64,000 bases of DNA, from the NCBI RefSeq assembly GCF_001281315.1, contig NZ_CP012479.1:1612001-1676000 (forward strand), read 5' to 3'. The notes beneath the pieces were generated by a model. It worked only from the letters and a program-made list of their open reading frames with translations, was not told the origin of the DNA and did no database searches. Positions 42,273 to 54,612 of this stretch are shown here, in pieces. The stretch is from Arthrobacter sp. ERGS1:01. Its GTDB lineage: Bacteria > Actinomycetota > Actinomycetes > Actinomycetales > Micrococcaceae. The translations under genes were made by a program, and so were the position numbers. Numbering within the stretch: the first letter of the stretch is position 1; every line of letters begins with the position of its first letter.

Positions 42273-43067
42273 ATGGGAAGCAATCAGCTCACGTGGGACC
42301 CGGCCAAATACGTCCAGTTCGGCGACTTCCGCAACAGGCCGTTCTTCGACCTCACCGGACGGATCGCGGCAGATTCCCCGCGCACGGTGGTGGACCTGGG
42401 CTGCGGGCCCGGGAACCTGACGGCCGAACTGGCCCGGCGATGGCCCGGCGCAACAGTGCAGGGCCTGGACAGTTCCGCGGACATGGTGTCCGCCGCCCGG
42501 AAGCCCGACGCCGAACCGCCGCCCGATCTTTCCTTCGAGGTGGCGGACATTCGCTCATGGCAGCCCGGCCCGGACACCGACGTGGTGGTCTCCAACGCGG
42601 CCCTGCAATGGGTGCCCGGCCACCAGGAGTTGATGGCCGGCTGGCTCGCGGCCCTGCGACCCGGGGCGTGGCTGGCCGTGCAGGTGCCGGGCAACTTCGG
42701 CTCGCCGTCCCACACGCTCATGCGCGGGCTCGCGGAGTCGCCCACCTGGCGGGACCGGCTCGGCGGGGTGCTGCGGCACGGGGACGCCGTGTGGGAACCC
42801 GAGCAGTATCACGAGCTCCTGCTGCGCGGCGGCGCCCGGGCGGACGTCTGGGAAACCACCTACAGCCAGCTGCTGCCGGGGGAGCACCCCGTGCTGGACT
42901 GGGTGCGCGGCACGGGCCTGCGCCCCGTGCTCCAGGCTTTGACCCCGGCCGACGCTGCGGCCTTCGAAACCGAATATTCGGCCCTCCTGGACGAGGCCTA
43001 CCCGGCCGGCGAATTTGGCACGGTGTACCCCTTCCGAAGGCTCTTCATGGTGGGACAAAAACAATGA
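42273..43067 (+). CDS. tam: Trans-aconitate 2-methyltransferase-like SAM methyltransferase
   Basis: This 264-residue class I methyltransferase has the SAM-binding motif [19 protein letters not shown] and the start [22 protein letters not shown] that is typical of Tam. The segment [14 protein letters not shown] is also characteristic. Tam methylates trans-aconitate, a toxic by-product of the citric acid cycle. The ATG at 42273 has AGGAT upstream. It overlaps the deacetylase gene by four bases. Confidence 0.85.
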   Translation: MGSNQLTWDPAKYVQFGDFRNRPFFDLTGRIAADSPRTVVDLGCGPGNLTAELARRWPGATVQGLDSSADMVSAARKPDAEPPPDLSFEVADIRSWQPGPDTDVVVSNAALQWVPGHQELMAGWLAALRPGAWLAVQVPGNFGSPSHTLMRGLAESPTWRDRLGGVLRHGDAVWEPEQYHELLLRGGARADVWETTYSQLLPGEHPVLDWVRGTGLRPVLQALTPADAAAFETEYSALLDEAYPAGEFGTVYPFRRLFMVGQKQ

Positions 43068-43762
43068 CCGAACTTTCCGATTTTCCGCAGGACTGGCAAC
43101 GGGCGCTCGTGATCGTGGCACACCCCGACGACCCCGAATACGGCATGGCGGCCGCCGTGGCGCAGTGGGTGGCCGTGGGCAAGGAGGTGCACTACCTGCT
43201 GGCCACGCGCGGCGAGGCCGGCATCGCGGGCCTGCCACCGGCCGAATCCGGGCCCTTGCGCGCCGAGGAGCAGCGCAGGGCGTGCGCCAGGGTGGGCGTC
43301 ACCGACCTGGTGTTCCTTGACCACCCCGACGGGCGGATCGAGGAGGGCCTGGGCCTGCGCCGGGACTTTGCCCGGCACATCCGCCGGGTCCGCCCCGACC
43401 TGGTCCTCACCCTGAACCACACCGACCATTGGGGTCCCGGGCGCTGGAACAGTGCCGACCACCGCGCCGTGGGCCGGTGCGTACTCGATGCCGTGGGCGA
43501 CGCGGACAACGACTGGATCTTCCCCGAACTGCTCGAGGAGGGCCTGGCCAAACACCATGTGGGCCGCGTGGCCATCAGTTCCCCGCACCCCACCCACGCC
43601 CAGGCCGTTGACGCGGAAAGCGTGGAAAAGGCCGTCGCATCCCTGGCCGAGCACGGCCGCTATCTTCAGGCATTGAGCGCGGATCCGGTGCTGGAACAGG
43701 CCCGGCGGCAGGTGTCCATGGTGACCGGCGGCGGCATGGTGCGGTTCGAACTTTACGGCTAG
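43064..43762 (+). CDS. PIG-L family deacetylase
   Basis: This 232-residue LmbE-like zinc hydrolase has the AHPDDPE motif at 19-25 and a SADHRAVG segment that supplies another ligand. Relatives remove acetyl groups from GlcNAc-inositol in mycothiol synthesis (MshB) or cleave mycothiol conjugates (Mca), but other substrates exist. It is coupled to the methyltransferase gene (ATGA). The role here is unassigned. Confidence 0.83.
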   Translation: MTELSDFPQDWQRALVIVAHPDDPEYGMAAAVAQWVAVGKEVHYLLATRGEAGIAGLPPAESGPLRAEEQRRACARVGVTDLVFLDHPDGRIEEGLGLRRDFARHIRRVRPDLVLTLNHTDHWGPGRWNSADHRAVGRCVLDAVGDADNDWIFPELLEEGLAKHHVGRVAISSPHPTHAQAVDAESVEKAVASLAEHGRYLQALSADPVLEQARRQVSMVTGGGMVRFELYG

Positions 43763-43896
43763 GCCCGGCGTCGTCCCGGTCACAGGAAACTCCCATTCCG
43801 CTGTGGGAAAAATGCCCTGACAAGGGGCTCCGGCAGGAGTAGTTTGTTACCTGTTCGAACTATGGTCCGTGTGGCCGGATGGTGCTGGGAGGATCC

Positions 43897-45639
43897 ATGC
43901 TCTTTCGTCTGATTAGCCGCAACCTGAAACCCCACAAGGGGCCGTTGGTGTTGATTGTGGTGCTGCAGTTCCTCTCCACCCTGGGCACCTTGTACCTGCC
44001 AACCCTGAACGCCGACATCATCGATTCCGGCGTCGTCAAGGGCGACATCGGCACCATCTTCCAACTGGGCGGCTGGATGCTGCTCATCACGGCCGGCCAG
44101 GTGGTCTGTGCCATTGCCGCAACCTACTTCAGCGCCTATGTGGCCATGGGGGTGGGCCGGCAGATCCGCCGCGACCTCTTCAACAAGGTCGAGTCGTTCT
44201 CCTCCCAGGAGGTGGGCGTGTTCGGTGCGCCGTCCCTGATCACCCGCACCACCAACGACGTCCAGCAGGTCCAGATGCTCACGCTCATGAGTTTCACGCT
44301 CATGGTCACCGCGCCCATCATGTGCGTGGGCGGCATCATCCTGGCCCTGAAGCAGGATGTCCCGCTGTCCTCCCTGCTGCTCGTGGTGCTGCCGCTGCTG
44401 GTGGTGGCGATCGCGCTGATCGTGCGCAAGCTGGTCCCCACCTTCCGCAAGGTCCAAAAGCAGCTCGACGGCGTCAACGGGGTGCTGCGCGAGCAGATCA
44501 TGGGCATCAGCGTCATCCGCGCCTTTGTCCGCCGCGACTACGAGGCGGAGCGTTTCGCCACGGCCAACGGCGAACTGACGGCCTCCCAGCTGCGCGCCGG
44601 CCGGCTGCTTTCGCTCATGTTCCCCACGATCTTCACGCTGGTCAACGTGACCAGCGTGGGCGTGCTGTGGTTTGGCGGGCACCGGATCGACGCCGGCCAG
44701 ATGCAGATCGGCTCCCTGACGGCGTTCCTGAGCTACATCCTGCAAATCCTAATGTCCGTCATGATGGCCATGTTCATGTTCATGATGATCCCGCGTGCCG
44801 CCGTCAGTGCCGAGCGCATCGAGGCCGTGCTGACCACCGAGCCGTCGGTGCGGGACACTGCGGCGTCAGTGTCCGTGCCCAAACTTGACGGCGAGCTTTC
44901 CTTCGCCGACGTCGCGTTCAGCTACCCGGGCGCCGAGGCGCCGGTGGTGTCCGGCCTGAACTTCTCCGCAACCCCGGGTACGACGACGGCGATCGTCGGC
45001 TCCACGGGCAGCGGCAAGACCACGCTGGTGAACCTGATCCCGCGCCTCCTGGACCGCACCACGGGAGCCATCAGCGTGGGCGGCTACGAGAACCATGCCG
45101 TATCGCTCGCATCCCTGCGCGGCAACATCGGCCTGGTGCCGCAGAAGGCCTACCTGTTCTCCGGTGACGTGGCCAGCAACCTGCGCGTGGGCAAGTCCGA
45201 CGCGACCGAGGAAGACATGTGGCGGGCCCTGAAGGTCGCCCAGGCCGCCGACTTCGTCAGCGAAATGCCCGGCGGGCTGTCCGCACCGATCGAACAGGGC
45301 GGCAGCAACCTCTCCGGCGGCCAGCGCCAGCGCCTGTGCATCGCCCGGGCGGTCATCGCCGACCCCAGCATTTACGTCTTCGACGACAGTTTCTCCGCCC
45401 TGGACTTCGCCACCGACGCCCGGCTCCGGGCGGCCCTGAAACCCGTCACCACCAACGCCACGGTCCTGGTGGTGGCCCAACGGATCAGCACCATCATGCA
45501 CGCCGACAACATCCTCGTCATGGACGAGGGCCGGATCGTCGGGCAGGGCACGCACCAGGAGCTCATGGCCGGGTGCGGGACCTACCAGGAAATTGTCACC
45601 TCCCAGATGACCGATGAAGACCAGGAGCACGCGGCATGA
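43897..45639 (+). CDS. Heterodimeric ABC exporter subunit 1 (degenerate Walker B)
   Basis: This 580-residue half-exporter has an N-terminal membrane domain and a C-terminal NBD. Walker A GSTGSGKT is near 368 and the signature is LSGGQRQR. Its Walker B is VFDDSFSALD: Asp497 replaces the catalytic Glu. The GGAGG site five bases before the ATG at 43897 sets the start. The ATG overlap with the next gene makes a heterodimer likely, in which one ATP site is degenerate. The substrate is unknown. Confidence 0.88.
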   Translation: MLFRLISRNLKPHKGPLVLIVVLQFLSTLGTLYLPTLNADIIDSGVVKGDIGTIFQLGGWMLLITAGQVVCAIAATYFSAYVAMGVGRQIRRDLFNKVESFSSQEVGVFGAPSLITRTTNDVQQVQMLTLMSFTLMVTAPIMCVGGIILALKQDVPLSSLLLVVLPLLVVAIALIVRKLVPTFRKVQKQLDGVNGVLREQIMGISVIRAFVRRDYEAERFATANGELTASQLRAGRLLSLMFPTIFTLVNVTSVGVLWFGGHRIDAGQMQIGSLTAFLSYILQILMSVMMAMFMFMMIPRAAVSAERIEAVLTTEPSVRDTAASVSVPKLDGELSFADVAFSYPGAEAPVVSGLNFSATPGTTTAIVGSTGSGKTTLVNLIPRLLDRTTGAISVGGYENHAVSLASLRGNIGLVPQKAYLFSGDVASNLRVGKSDATEEDMWRALKVAQAADFVSEMPGGLSAPIEQGGSNLSGGQRQRLCIARAVIADPSIYVFDDSFSALDFATDARLRAALKPVTTNATVLVVAQRISTIMHADNILVMDEGRIVGQGTHQELMAGCGTYQEIVTSQMTDEDQEHAA

Positions 45640-47570
45640 GCATGAGGGGAATGGCTGCCGGCGGACCGCCGCAAAAGCCCGTCGCATTCGGCAAGAGCCT
45701 CAAGCGGATCCTGGGCCTCATGGCGCCGGACCGGATCCGGATGACCTGGGTCGTAATCCTGGCGGCCGTCTCCGTGGTGCTGTCCGTGCTGGCGCCGAAA
45801 CTGCTGGGCCACGCCACCGACGTGATCTTCAATGGCGTGGCCGGGACCATGTTCAAGGGCTTCCCGGCCGGCACCACCAAGGCCGAAGTCCTGGCCGCCC
45901 TGCGCGCCAAGGGCCAGGGGCAGGTCGCGGACATGCTCGGCGGCATGAACTTCGTGCCCGGGCAGGGCCTGGACTTCAACGCGCTCGGCTGGATCCTCAT
46001 CGGCGTGCTGGCACTGTACCTGGTGGCGTTCTTCTTCAACTGGTCCCAGGGCTACATCACCGCCGGCGTGGTCCAGCGGGCCATGTACCGGCTGCGGCAG
46101 CGGATCGAGGAGAAGCTCGACCGGCTGCCGATGTCGCACTTCCAGGAGCAGTCCCGCGGCGACGTGTTGTCGAAGGTCACCAACGACATCGACAACTTCT
46201 CCCAAACGCTGACCCAAACGCTGACGCAGGTGCTGACCTCCGTGCTGACGGTGGTGGGCGTGCTCGCCTTCATGTTCTCGATCTCCTGGATCCTGGCCAT
46301 CATCGCGCTCGTCACGGTCCCGATCGTCGCGTTGATCACCGTCGCGATCGCCAAACGGTCCCGCGTGCAGTTCACCACGCAGTGGAAGACCACCGGCCAA
46401 CTCAACGGGCACGTCGAGGAAATGTTCACGGGCCACGAGATCGTCAAGGCATTCGGCCAGCAGGAAGCGGCCATTGAAAAGTTCGCCGTCTCCAACGACC
46501 GCCTCTACGCCTCCAGCGCCAAGGCCCAGTTCATCTCCGGCATCATCATGCCGTCCATGAACTTCATCTCCAACCTCAACTACGTGATCGTCGCGGTGAT
46601 CGGTGGCATCCAGGTGGCCTCCGGCACCCTGACGATCGGCAGCGTGCAGGCGTTCATCCAGTACTCACGCCAATTCAGCCAGCCCATGGCGCAGATCGGC
46701 TCCATGTTCAACCTCCTCCAGTCCGGCGTCGCGTCGGCCGAGCGGGTGTTCGAGCTGCTCGACGCGAAGGAGCAGGACCCCGACCACGTGCCCGCACAAA
46801 CCATCACCAACCCCAAGGGCCGGGTGGTGTTCGAGAACGTGAACTTCAGCTACAGCCCGGACGAGCCGCTCATCCAGGACCTCTCGCTCGTGGCCGAGCC
46901 CGGCCAGACGGTCGCGATCGTCGGGCCCACGGGCGCCGGGAAGACGACGCTCGTGAACCTGCTCATGCGCTTCTACGACATCGACTCCGGGCGGATCACG
47001 ATCGACGGCGTCGACACCGCCAAGATGGCCCGCGACGACCTCCGCCGCCGCTTCGGCATGGTCCTGCAGGACGCCTGGCTGTTCGGCGGCACCATCCGGG
47101 ACAACCTGGCCTACGGCAAACTCGACGCCACGGAGGAGGAGATCACCGCCGCCGCCGAGGCAACCCACGTGGACCACTTCGTCCGGGCCCTTCCCGACGG
47201 CTACAACACCGTGCTGACCGACGACGGCGCGGGGCTCAGCACCGGCCAGCGCCAGCTCATGACGATCGCCCGGGCCTGGGTTGCCGACCCCGGCATCCTG
47301 ATCCTCGACGAGGCCACGAGCTCCGTTGACACCCGCACCGAGGTGCTGATCCGGCAGGCCATGAACCGGCTGCGGGAATCCCGCACGAGCTTTGTCATCG
47401 CCCACCGGCTCTCCACGATTCGCGACGCCGACCTGATCCTCGTCATGGACCACGGCCGGATTGTGGAACAGGGAACCCACGAGGACCTCCTCTCCGACAA
47501 CGGTTTCTACTACGATCTGTACATGAGCCAATTTGCGGATCCCGTGGTGGAGGAAACAAGCACGCCATGA
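45636..47570 (+). CDS. Heterodimeric ABC exporter subunit 2 (catalytic Glu, LSTGQ signature)
   Basis: This 644-residue partner has an extra soluble segment of about 50 residues after the first helix (around 65-110). Walker A is GPTGAGKTT. The signature is LSTGQ (534-538), altered from LSGGQ, while its Walker B LDEATSSVD keeps the catalytic Glu. Thus Walker B of subunit 1 and the signature of subunit 2 form the degenerate site, and the other site is complete. This is the pattern of BmrCD and TM287/288. It overlaps the GntR gene. Confidence 0.88.
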   Translation: MSMRGMAAGGPPQKPVAFGKSLKRILGLMAPDRIRMTWVVILAAVSVVLSVLAPKLLGHATDVIFNGVAGTMFKGFPAGTTKAEVLAALRAKGQGQVADMLGGMNFVPGQGLDFNALGWILIGVLALYLVAFFFNWSQGYITAGVVQRAMYRLRQRIEEKLDRLPMSHFQEQSRGDVLSKVTNDIDNFSQTLTQTLTQVLTSVLTVVGVLAFMFSISWILAIIALVTVPIVALITVAIAKRSRVQFTTQWKTTGQLNGHVEEMFTGHEIVKAFGQQEAAIEKFAVSNDRLYASSAKAQFISGIIMPSMNFISNLNYVIVAVIGGIQVASGTLTIGSVQAFIQYSRQFSQPMAQIGSMFNLLQSGVASAERVFELLDAKEQDPDHVPAQTITNPKGRVVFENVNFSYSPDEPLIQDLSLVAEPGQTVAIVGPTGAGKTTLVNLLMRFYDIDSGRITIDGVDTAKMARDDLRRRFGMVLQDAWLFGGTIRDNLAYGKLDATEEEITAAAEATHVDHFVRALPDGYNTVLTDDGAGLSTGQRQLMTIARAWVADPGILILDEATSSVDTRTEVLIRQAMNRLRESRTSFVIAHRLSTIRDADLILVMDHGRIVEQGTHEDLLSDNGFYYDLYMSQFADPVVEETSTP

Positions 47571-47959
47571 ATGCCGCCGAGCTGATCATGCGCCGCTGGA
47601 AACCCGTCACCGAATCCTCGGTGCCGCCGTACGAACAAATCCGCCTGCGCATCGTGGATTTGGCGGCCGCCGGCGAACTCGCCGTCGGCATGAAGCTTCC
47701 GTCCGTCCGTGCCCTCGCCACCGAGCTTGGCGTTGCCGCGAACACCGTGGCGCGTGCCTACCGGGAACTTGAACACGCCGGGATCGTGGTGACCGCCGGA
47801 CGCAGCGGCACCGTCATCGCCTCCGGCGGCGACCAGCTGACGGAAGCCGTGGCGACCGCTGCGGCCGAGTTCGCCGGCGTCGTCCTCAAGTGCGGCGTGC
47901 CGTCCGCCAAGGCGTTGGCCATGGTGTCCGCGGCCCTGGAACGCGGCGCCACGCGGTAG
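47567..47959 (+). CDS. GntR-family regulator (YtrA-like)
   Basis: This short GntR regulator has 130 residues, with the winged helix in PPYEQIRLRIVDLAAAGELAVGMKLPSVRALATELGVAANTVARAYRELEHAG and a brief C-terminal dimerisation segment. YtrA-type regulators usually control adjacent ABC transporter operons. Here the gene is the last of the operon and overlaps the exporter stop (ATGA), so it likely autoregulates the exporter. The inducer is unknown. Confidence 0.88.
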   Translation: MNAAELIMRRWKPVTESSVPPYEQIRLRIVDLAAAGELAVGMKLPSVRALATELGVAANTVARAYRELEHAGIVVTAGRSGTVIASGGDQLTEAVATAAAEFAGVVLKCGVPSAKALAMVSAALERGATR

Positions 47960-47987
47960 TGGGGAACACCTCTTCGACAGCGGGTGT

Positions 47988-48003
47988 TCGAACGAAGATT
48001 CGA
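47988..48003 (+). promoter_or_regulatory. SOS (LexA) box upstream of uvrA
   Basis: TCGAACGAAGATTCGA matches the actinobacterial consensus TCGAAC-N4-GTTCGA with one mismatch. It sits directly before a TATACT -10-like hexamer (48005-48010), where LexA would block transcription. It is 67 bases upstream of the uvrA start. Confidence 0.8.
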
Positions 48004-48070
48004 CTATACTGATAAGCGTTGGTGCTTACATCGCAATGTCCGGGACTCGGACGGTACCTCGAAGGAAACA

Positions 48071-50959
<2,889 letters not shown>

Positions 50960-51045
50960 TCCGGTCCTCCGGACGGGGTCCCAGGGGCCGAAGTATGCCG
51001 GGGCGGGCATGGATGTGCATGCTCCCCGGCGGGCCGTGAGAAACT

Positions 51046-51768
51046 ATGGACGTGACTATTGCCGCGCCCGCGCCCCTCTATGACGCCGTCCTCTTCGATT
51101 TGGACGGGACCCTGGTCGATCCGGCCGGTGGCATCACCGGCGGCATAGAACATGCACTCCGGGCCATGGACCTGCCCGTCCCGGACGCCTCGGTGCTGGA
51201 GGGCATGATCGGACCCAAGCTGGCCGACGCCCTGGCCAACCGCGCCGGCGTGCCGCTGCCCCTGGTGCCCGAGACCATCGCCGCGTACCGCAGCTGGTAC
51301 CGCTCCACGGGCATGGCCATGTCCAAGGTCTACCCGGGCATCGCGGAACTGCTGGCGGAGCTGCGCGCATCGGGCATCCGCCTGGGCGTGGCCACGCAGA
51401 AGCCCGAACCCCTCGCAAAAACCCTGCTGGCCCACCACGGACTCGACGCCGCCTTTGACGTGATCCGCGGCGCCAACGAGGACGAAACCCTCATGCCCGG
51501 CGACGCCGGCTACCGGCAGGGCAAGCAGGAAATCATTGCCGCCGCATTGGCCGAACTGGCCGCGGACAACGCCGTCATGGTGGGGGACCGGCACCAGGAC
51601 GTCAACGGCGCCACGGCCAACGGGCTGAGCTGCATCGGCGTGTCCTGGGGATTCGCCGTGGAAGGCGAGCTGGCCGAGGCAGGCGCGGCCGCCGTCGTCG
51701 ACTCCACGACGGAACTGGCCCGGCACCTTGCCCCGGCTGCACGGGAGGCCGCGAATGGCACTGTATGA
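51046..51768 (+). CDS. HAD hydrolase, phosphoglycolate phosphatase-like
   Basis: This 240-residue haloacid dehalogenase-family hydrolase has motif I LFDLDGTLVD near residue 17, motif II in LGVATQKPE, and motif IV VGDRHQDVNGA. It resembles Gph-type phosphatases that detoxify 2-phosphoglycolate, which arises from DNA repair among other sources. Its start ATG has a weak ribosome site. It overlaps plsC by 14 bases. The exact phosphate substrate is not certain. Confidence 0.83.
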   Translation: MDVTIAAPAPLYDAVLFDLDGTLVDPAGGITGGIEHALRAMDLPVPDASVLEGMIGPKLADALANRAGVPLPLVPETIAAYRSWYRSTGMAMSKVYPGIAELLAELRASGIRLGVATQKPEPLAKTLLAHHGLDAAFDVIRGANEDETLMPGDAGYRQGKQEIIAAALAELAADNAVMVGDRHQDVNGATANGLSCIGVSWGFAVEGELAEAGAAAVVDSTTELARHLAPAAREAANGTV

Positions 51769-52423
51769 CCTCACCCGGCTGCTGACCCGCGGCACCATCA
51801 GCGGGCTGTGCCGGCCCACCGTGGAAGGGCTGGAAAACGTCCCCACGGACGGGCCGTTCATCGTGGCCCCGAACCACTTGTCGTTCTTTGACTCGGTGAT
51901 CGTCCAGGCGCTGACCCCGCGGCCCGTGTCCTTCTTCGCCAAGGCCGAATACTTCAACGGCAAGGGCATCAAGGGCAAGCTCATGAAGTCCTTCTTCCAG
52001 TCCGTCAACTCCATCCCGGTGGAACGCGGCGAGCAGGCAGCCAGCGTGCAGGCCCTGAAGACCCTGTTGGACATCCTGGGACGCGGCGAGGGCGTGGGCA
52101 TCTACCCCGAAGGCACCCGGTCCCGCGACGGCATCCTCTACCGTGGCCGCACCGGCGTGGGCTGGCTGGCCCTGACCACCGGCGCGCCCGTGGTCCCCGT
52201 GGGCATCATCGGCACCGAGGCGCTGCAGCCGGCCGGACGCAACACCGTCAAGCCCGCACACTTCACGCTGCGCTTCGGCAAACCCCTGCACTTTGAAAAG
52301 ACCGGGCCGGACCACTCCCTGCCCGCACGGCGCCACGTCACCGACACCATCATGGACGCCATCGCCGAACTCTCAGGGCAGGAACGCAGCCCCAAGTACA
52401 ACCAAAGCCCCAGCATCGAGTGA
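51755..52423 (+). CDS. plsC: 1-acyl-sn-glycerol-3-phosphate acyltransferase
   Basis: This 222-residue PlsC-family enzyme adds the second acyl chain in phospholipid synthesis. The catalytic motif is NHLSFFDS (NHx4D) and the acyl-acceptor motif is YPEGTRSRDG. The start is the ATG at 51755, supported by GGGAGG upstream, so it overlaps gph by 14 bases. It is followed closely by uvrC. Confidence 0.88.
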   Translation: MALYDLTRLLTRGTISGLCRPTVEGLENVPTDGPFIVAPNHLSFFDSVIVQALTPRPVSFFAKAEYFNGKGIKGKLMKSFFQSVNSIPVERGEQAASVQALKTLLDILGRGEGVGIYPEGTRSRDGILYRGRTGVGWLALTTGAPVVPVGIIGTEALQPAGRNTVKPAHFTLRFGKPLHFEKTGPDHSLPARRHVTDTIMDAIAELSGQERSPKYNQSPSIE

Positions 52424-52452
52424 CGCGGCTTTCGGGGCCCTAGAATGGGCTG

Positions 52453-54438
52453 GTGGCAGATCCAGCAAGTTACCGGCCCCGTCCCGGCGAAATCCCGACC
52501 GATCCCGGCGTCTACCGGTTCCGTGACGAACACGGGCGCATCATCTACGTCGGCAAGGCCAAGAACCTCCGCTCCCGGCTGAACAGCTATTTCGCGAACC
52601 CCGCAACACTGCTGCCCAAGACCCACGCCATGGTGCACCACGCGGCCAGCGTGCAGTGGACCACGGTGGGCAGCGAGCTTGAGGCACTGCAGCTCGAGTA
52701 CACCTGGATCAAGGAATTCACGCCGCGCTACAACTTGGCGTTCCGCGACGACAAAACCTACCCGTACCTTGCCGTGTCGATGGGCGAGAAGTATCCGCGC
52801 GTGCAGGTCATGCGGGGTGAGCGGCGCAAGGGGACCAAGTACTTTGGCCCGTACACGGCCGGGGCCATCCGCGAAACCATGGACACACTGCTGCGCGTCT
52901 TCCCGGTACGCAGCTGCAGCGTGGGCGTACTGCGCCGGGCCGAACGCAGCGGCCGGCCCTGCCTGCTCGGCTACATCGACAAATGCGCCGCACCCTGCGT
53001 GGGCCGCATCAGCGAGGAAGAGCACAAGGCACTCGCCCAGGACTTCTGCGACTTCATGGGCGGCGAGGCCAAACGGTTCATCGGAAAACTGGAACAGCAG
53101 ATGGCGGCCGCCGTCGCCGAACTCGACTACGAACAAGCCGCCCGGCTGCGCGATGACATCATCGCCCTCCGCAAGGTCTTTGAACGCAACGCCGTGGTGC
53201 TGGGCGAGGACACCAACGCCGACATCTTCGCCGTCGAACAGGACGACCTCGAGGCGGCCGTGCAGGTGTTCCACGTGCGCGGCGGCCGGATCCGCGGCCA
53301 GCGCGGCTGGGTCGTGGAAAAGGTGGAAGACGCCACGGAGGCCGACCTCTGGGAACACCTCATGCAACAGGTCTACGGCGGTGAGGAGCAGCAGCAGGAC
53401 AGCATTCCGCGCCAAATCCTGGTGCCGGAACTTCCCGCCAACCACGAGGACCTCGCCCAGTGGCTTGCCGGGCTGCGGAACGGGCCCGTGGAGATCAAGG
53501 TGCCGCAGCGCGGCGAGAAGGCCGCGCTCATGGAAACCGTCCGCCAAAACGCCACCCAGGCCATGGCCCTGCACAAGTCCCGCCGGGCCGGCGACCTGAC
53601 CACCCGCTCCCTGGCCCTGCAGGAACTCCAGGAAGCCCTCGACCTGCCCATGCCGTTGCTGCGGATCGAGTGCTACGACATTTCCCACGTGCAGGGCACC
53701 AACGTCGTGGCCTCCATGGTTGTGGTGGAGGACGGACTGGCCAAGAAGGGCGAATACAGGAAATTCGCCATCACCGGCGAAGCCGCCATCGACGACACCG
53801 CCTCCATGCACGACGTCATCACCCGCCGCTTCCGCAACTACCTCGCCGAAAGCGAGGCCCGGGCCAACGCCGTGGCCGCCACCGGTGAGGTCTCCGGCGC
53901 ATTGACCGGCGAGGACGCCGCGGAGGCGCCCAAGTCCAAGTTCGCCTACCCGCCCAACCTGGTGGTGGTGGACGGCGGCATCCCGCAGGTCAACGCCGCC
54001 CAGCGGGCCCTGGCCGAGCTGGGCATCACCGACGTCGCCGTGATCGGGCTGGCCAAACGGCTCGAGGAGGTGTGGGTGCCCGACAGCGACTTCCCGGTGA
54101 TCCTGCCCCGGTCCTCCGAGGGCCTGTACCTGCTCCAGCGCATCCGCGACGAGGCCCACAGGTTCGCCATCACCTTCCACCGCGCCAAGCGCGGCAAGGC
54201 CATGACGGCGTCCGTGCTGGACACCGTCCCGGGGCTGGGCGCGGCCAAGCAGAAAGCCCTTCTGGACCACTTTGGTTCCATGAAGAAGGTCCGCGCCGCG
54301 CCCGCCGAGGAGCTGGCCGCGGCCAAGGGCATCGGGCCCGTGCTGGCGCAGGCCATCCATGACACGCTGAACACCGGGGACGAGGCCAACGCCGCGGCAC
54401 CGGCCGTGAACATGACCACGGGCGAGATCCTGGATTAG
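52453..54438 (+). CDS. uvrC: Excinuclease ABC subunit C
   Basis: UvrC makes both incisions in nucleotide excision repair. It has 661 residues: an N-terminal GIY-YIG nuclease (GVYRFRDEHGRIIYVGKAKNLRSRL), a UVR motif (EQQMAAAVAELDYEQAARLRDDI), an RNase H-like second nuclease (RIECYDISHVQGT and VVVDGGIPQVNAA) and a C-terminal helix-hairpin-helix (VPGLGAAKQKALLDHFGS). The start is GTG at 52453, 29 bases after plsC, with a TAGAATGGG promoter-like sequence just before it. Confidence 0.96.
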   Translation: MADPASYRPRPGEIPTDPGVYRFRDEHGRIIYVGKAKNLRSRLNSYFANPATLLPKTHAMVHHAASVQWTTVGSELEALQLEYTWIKEFTPRYNLAFRDDKTYPYLAVSMGEKYPRVQVMRGERRKGTKYFGPYTAGAIRETMDTLLRVFPVRSCSVGVLRRAERSGRPCLLGYIDKCAAPCVGRISEEEHKALAQDFCDFMGGEAKRFIGKLEQQMAAAVAELDYEQAARLRDDIIALRKVFERNAVVLGEDTNADIFAVEQDDLEAAVQVFHVRGGRIRGQRGWVVEKVEDATEADLWEHLMQQVYGGEEQQQDSIPRQILVPELPANHEDLAQWLAGLRNGPVEIKVPQRGEKAALMETVRQNATQAMALHKSRRAGDLTTRSLALQELQEALDLPMPLLRIECYDISHVQGTNVVASMVVVEDGLAKKGEYRKFAITGEAAIDDTASMHDVITRRFRNYLAESEARANAVAATGEVSGALTGEDAAEAPKSKFAYPPNLVVVDGGIPQVNAAQRALAELGITDVAVIGLAKRLEEVWVPDSDFPVILPRSSEGLYLLQRIRDEAHRFAITFHRAKRGKAMTASVLDTVPGLGAAKQKALLDHFGSMKKVRAAPAEELAAAKGIGPVLAQAIHDTLNTGDEANAAAPAVNMTTGEILD

Positions 54439-54447
54439 GCGGATCGC

Positions 54448-54466
54448 GCGGCCCTTTCGGGGCCGC
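54448..54466 (+). terminator. uvrC terminator hairpin
   Basis: Perfect seven-base arms GCGGCCC and GGGCCGC enclose a short TTTCG loop, followed by GGTTTAA. The position is 10 bases after the uvrC stop. Confidence 0.55.
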
Positions 54467-54469
54467 CGG

Positions 54470-54501
54470 TTTAACGTGCACGGGCCGAACATGACTAGGC
54501 T
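54470..54501 (+). promoter_or_regulatory. Candidate promoter of the rapZ-yvcK-whiA operon
   Basis: A TAGGCT -10-like hexamer (54496-54501) has TTTAAC about 20 bases before it. The same ACTAGGCTG string occurs upstream of polA. The rapZ start is 111 bases downstream. Confidence 0.4.
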
Positions 54502-54612
54502 GGTGGGGAACAAACCGGCCCGTTGGAACCACCCCTGCGGGCCGGGAACACCTTTCGGTCCCGTGCCCGCGGGACCACGCCCCGCCCACACACGACGGAC
54601 TAAGGACATGCA

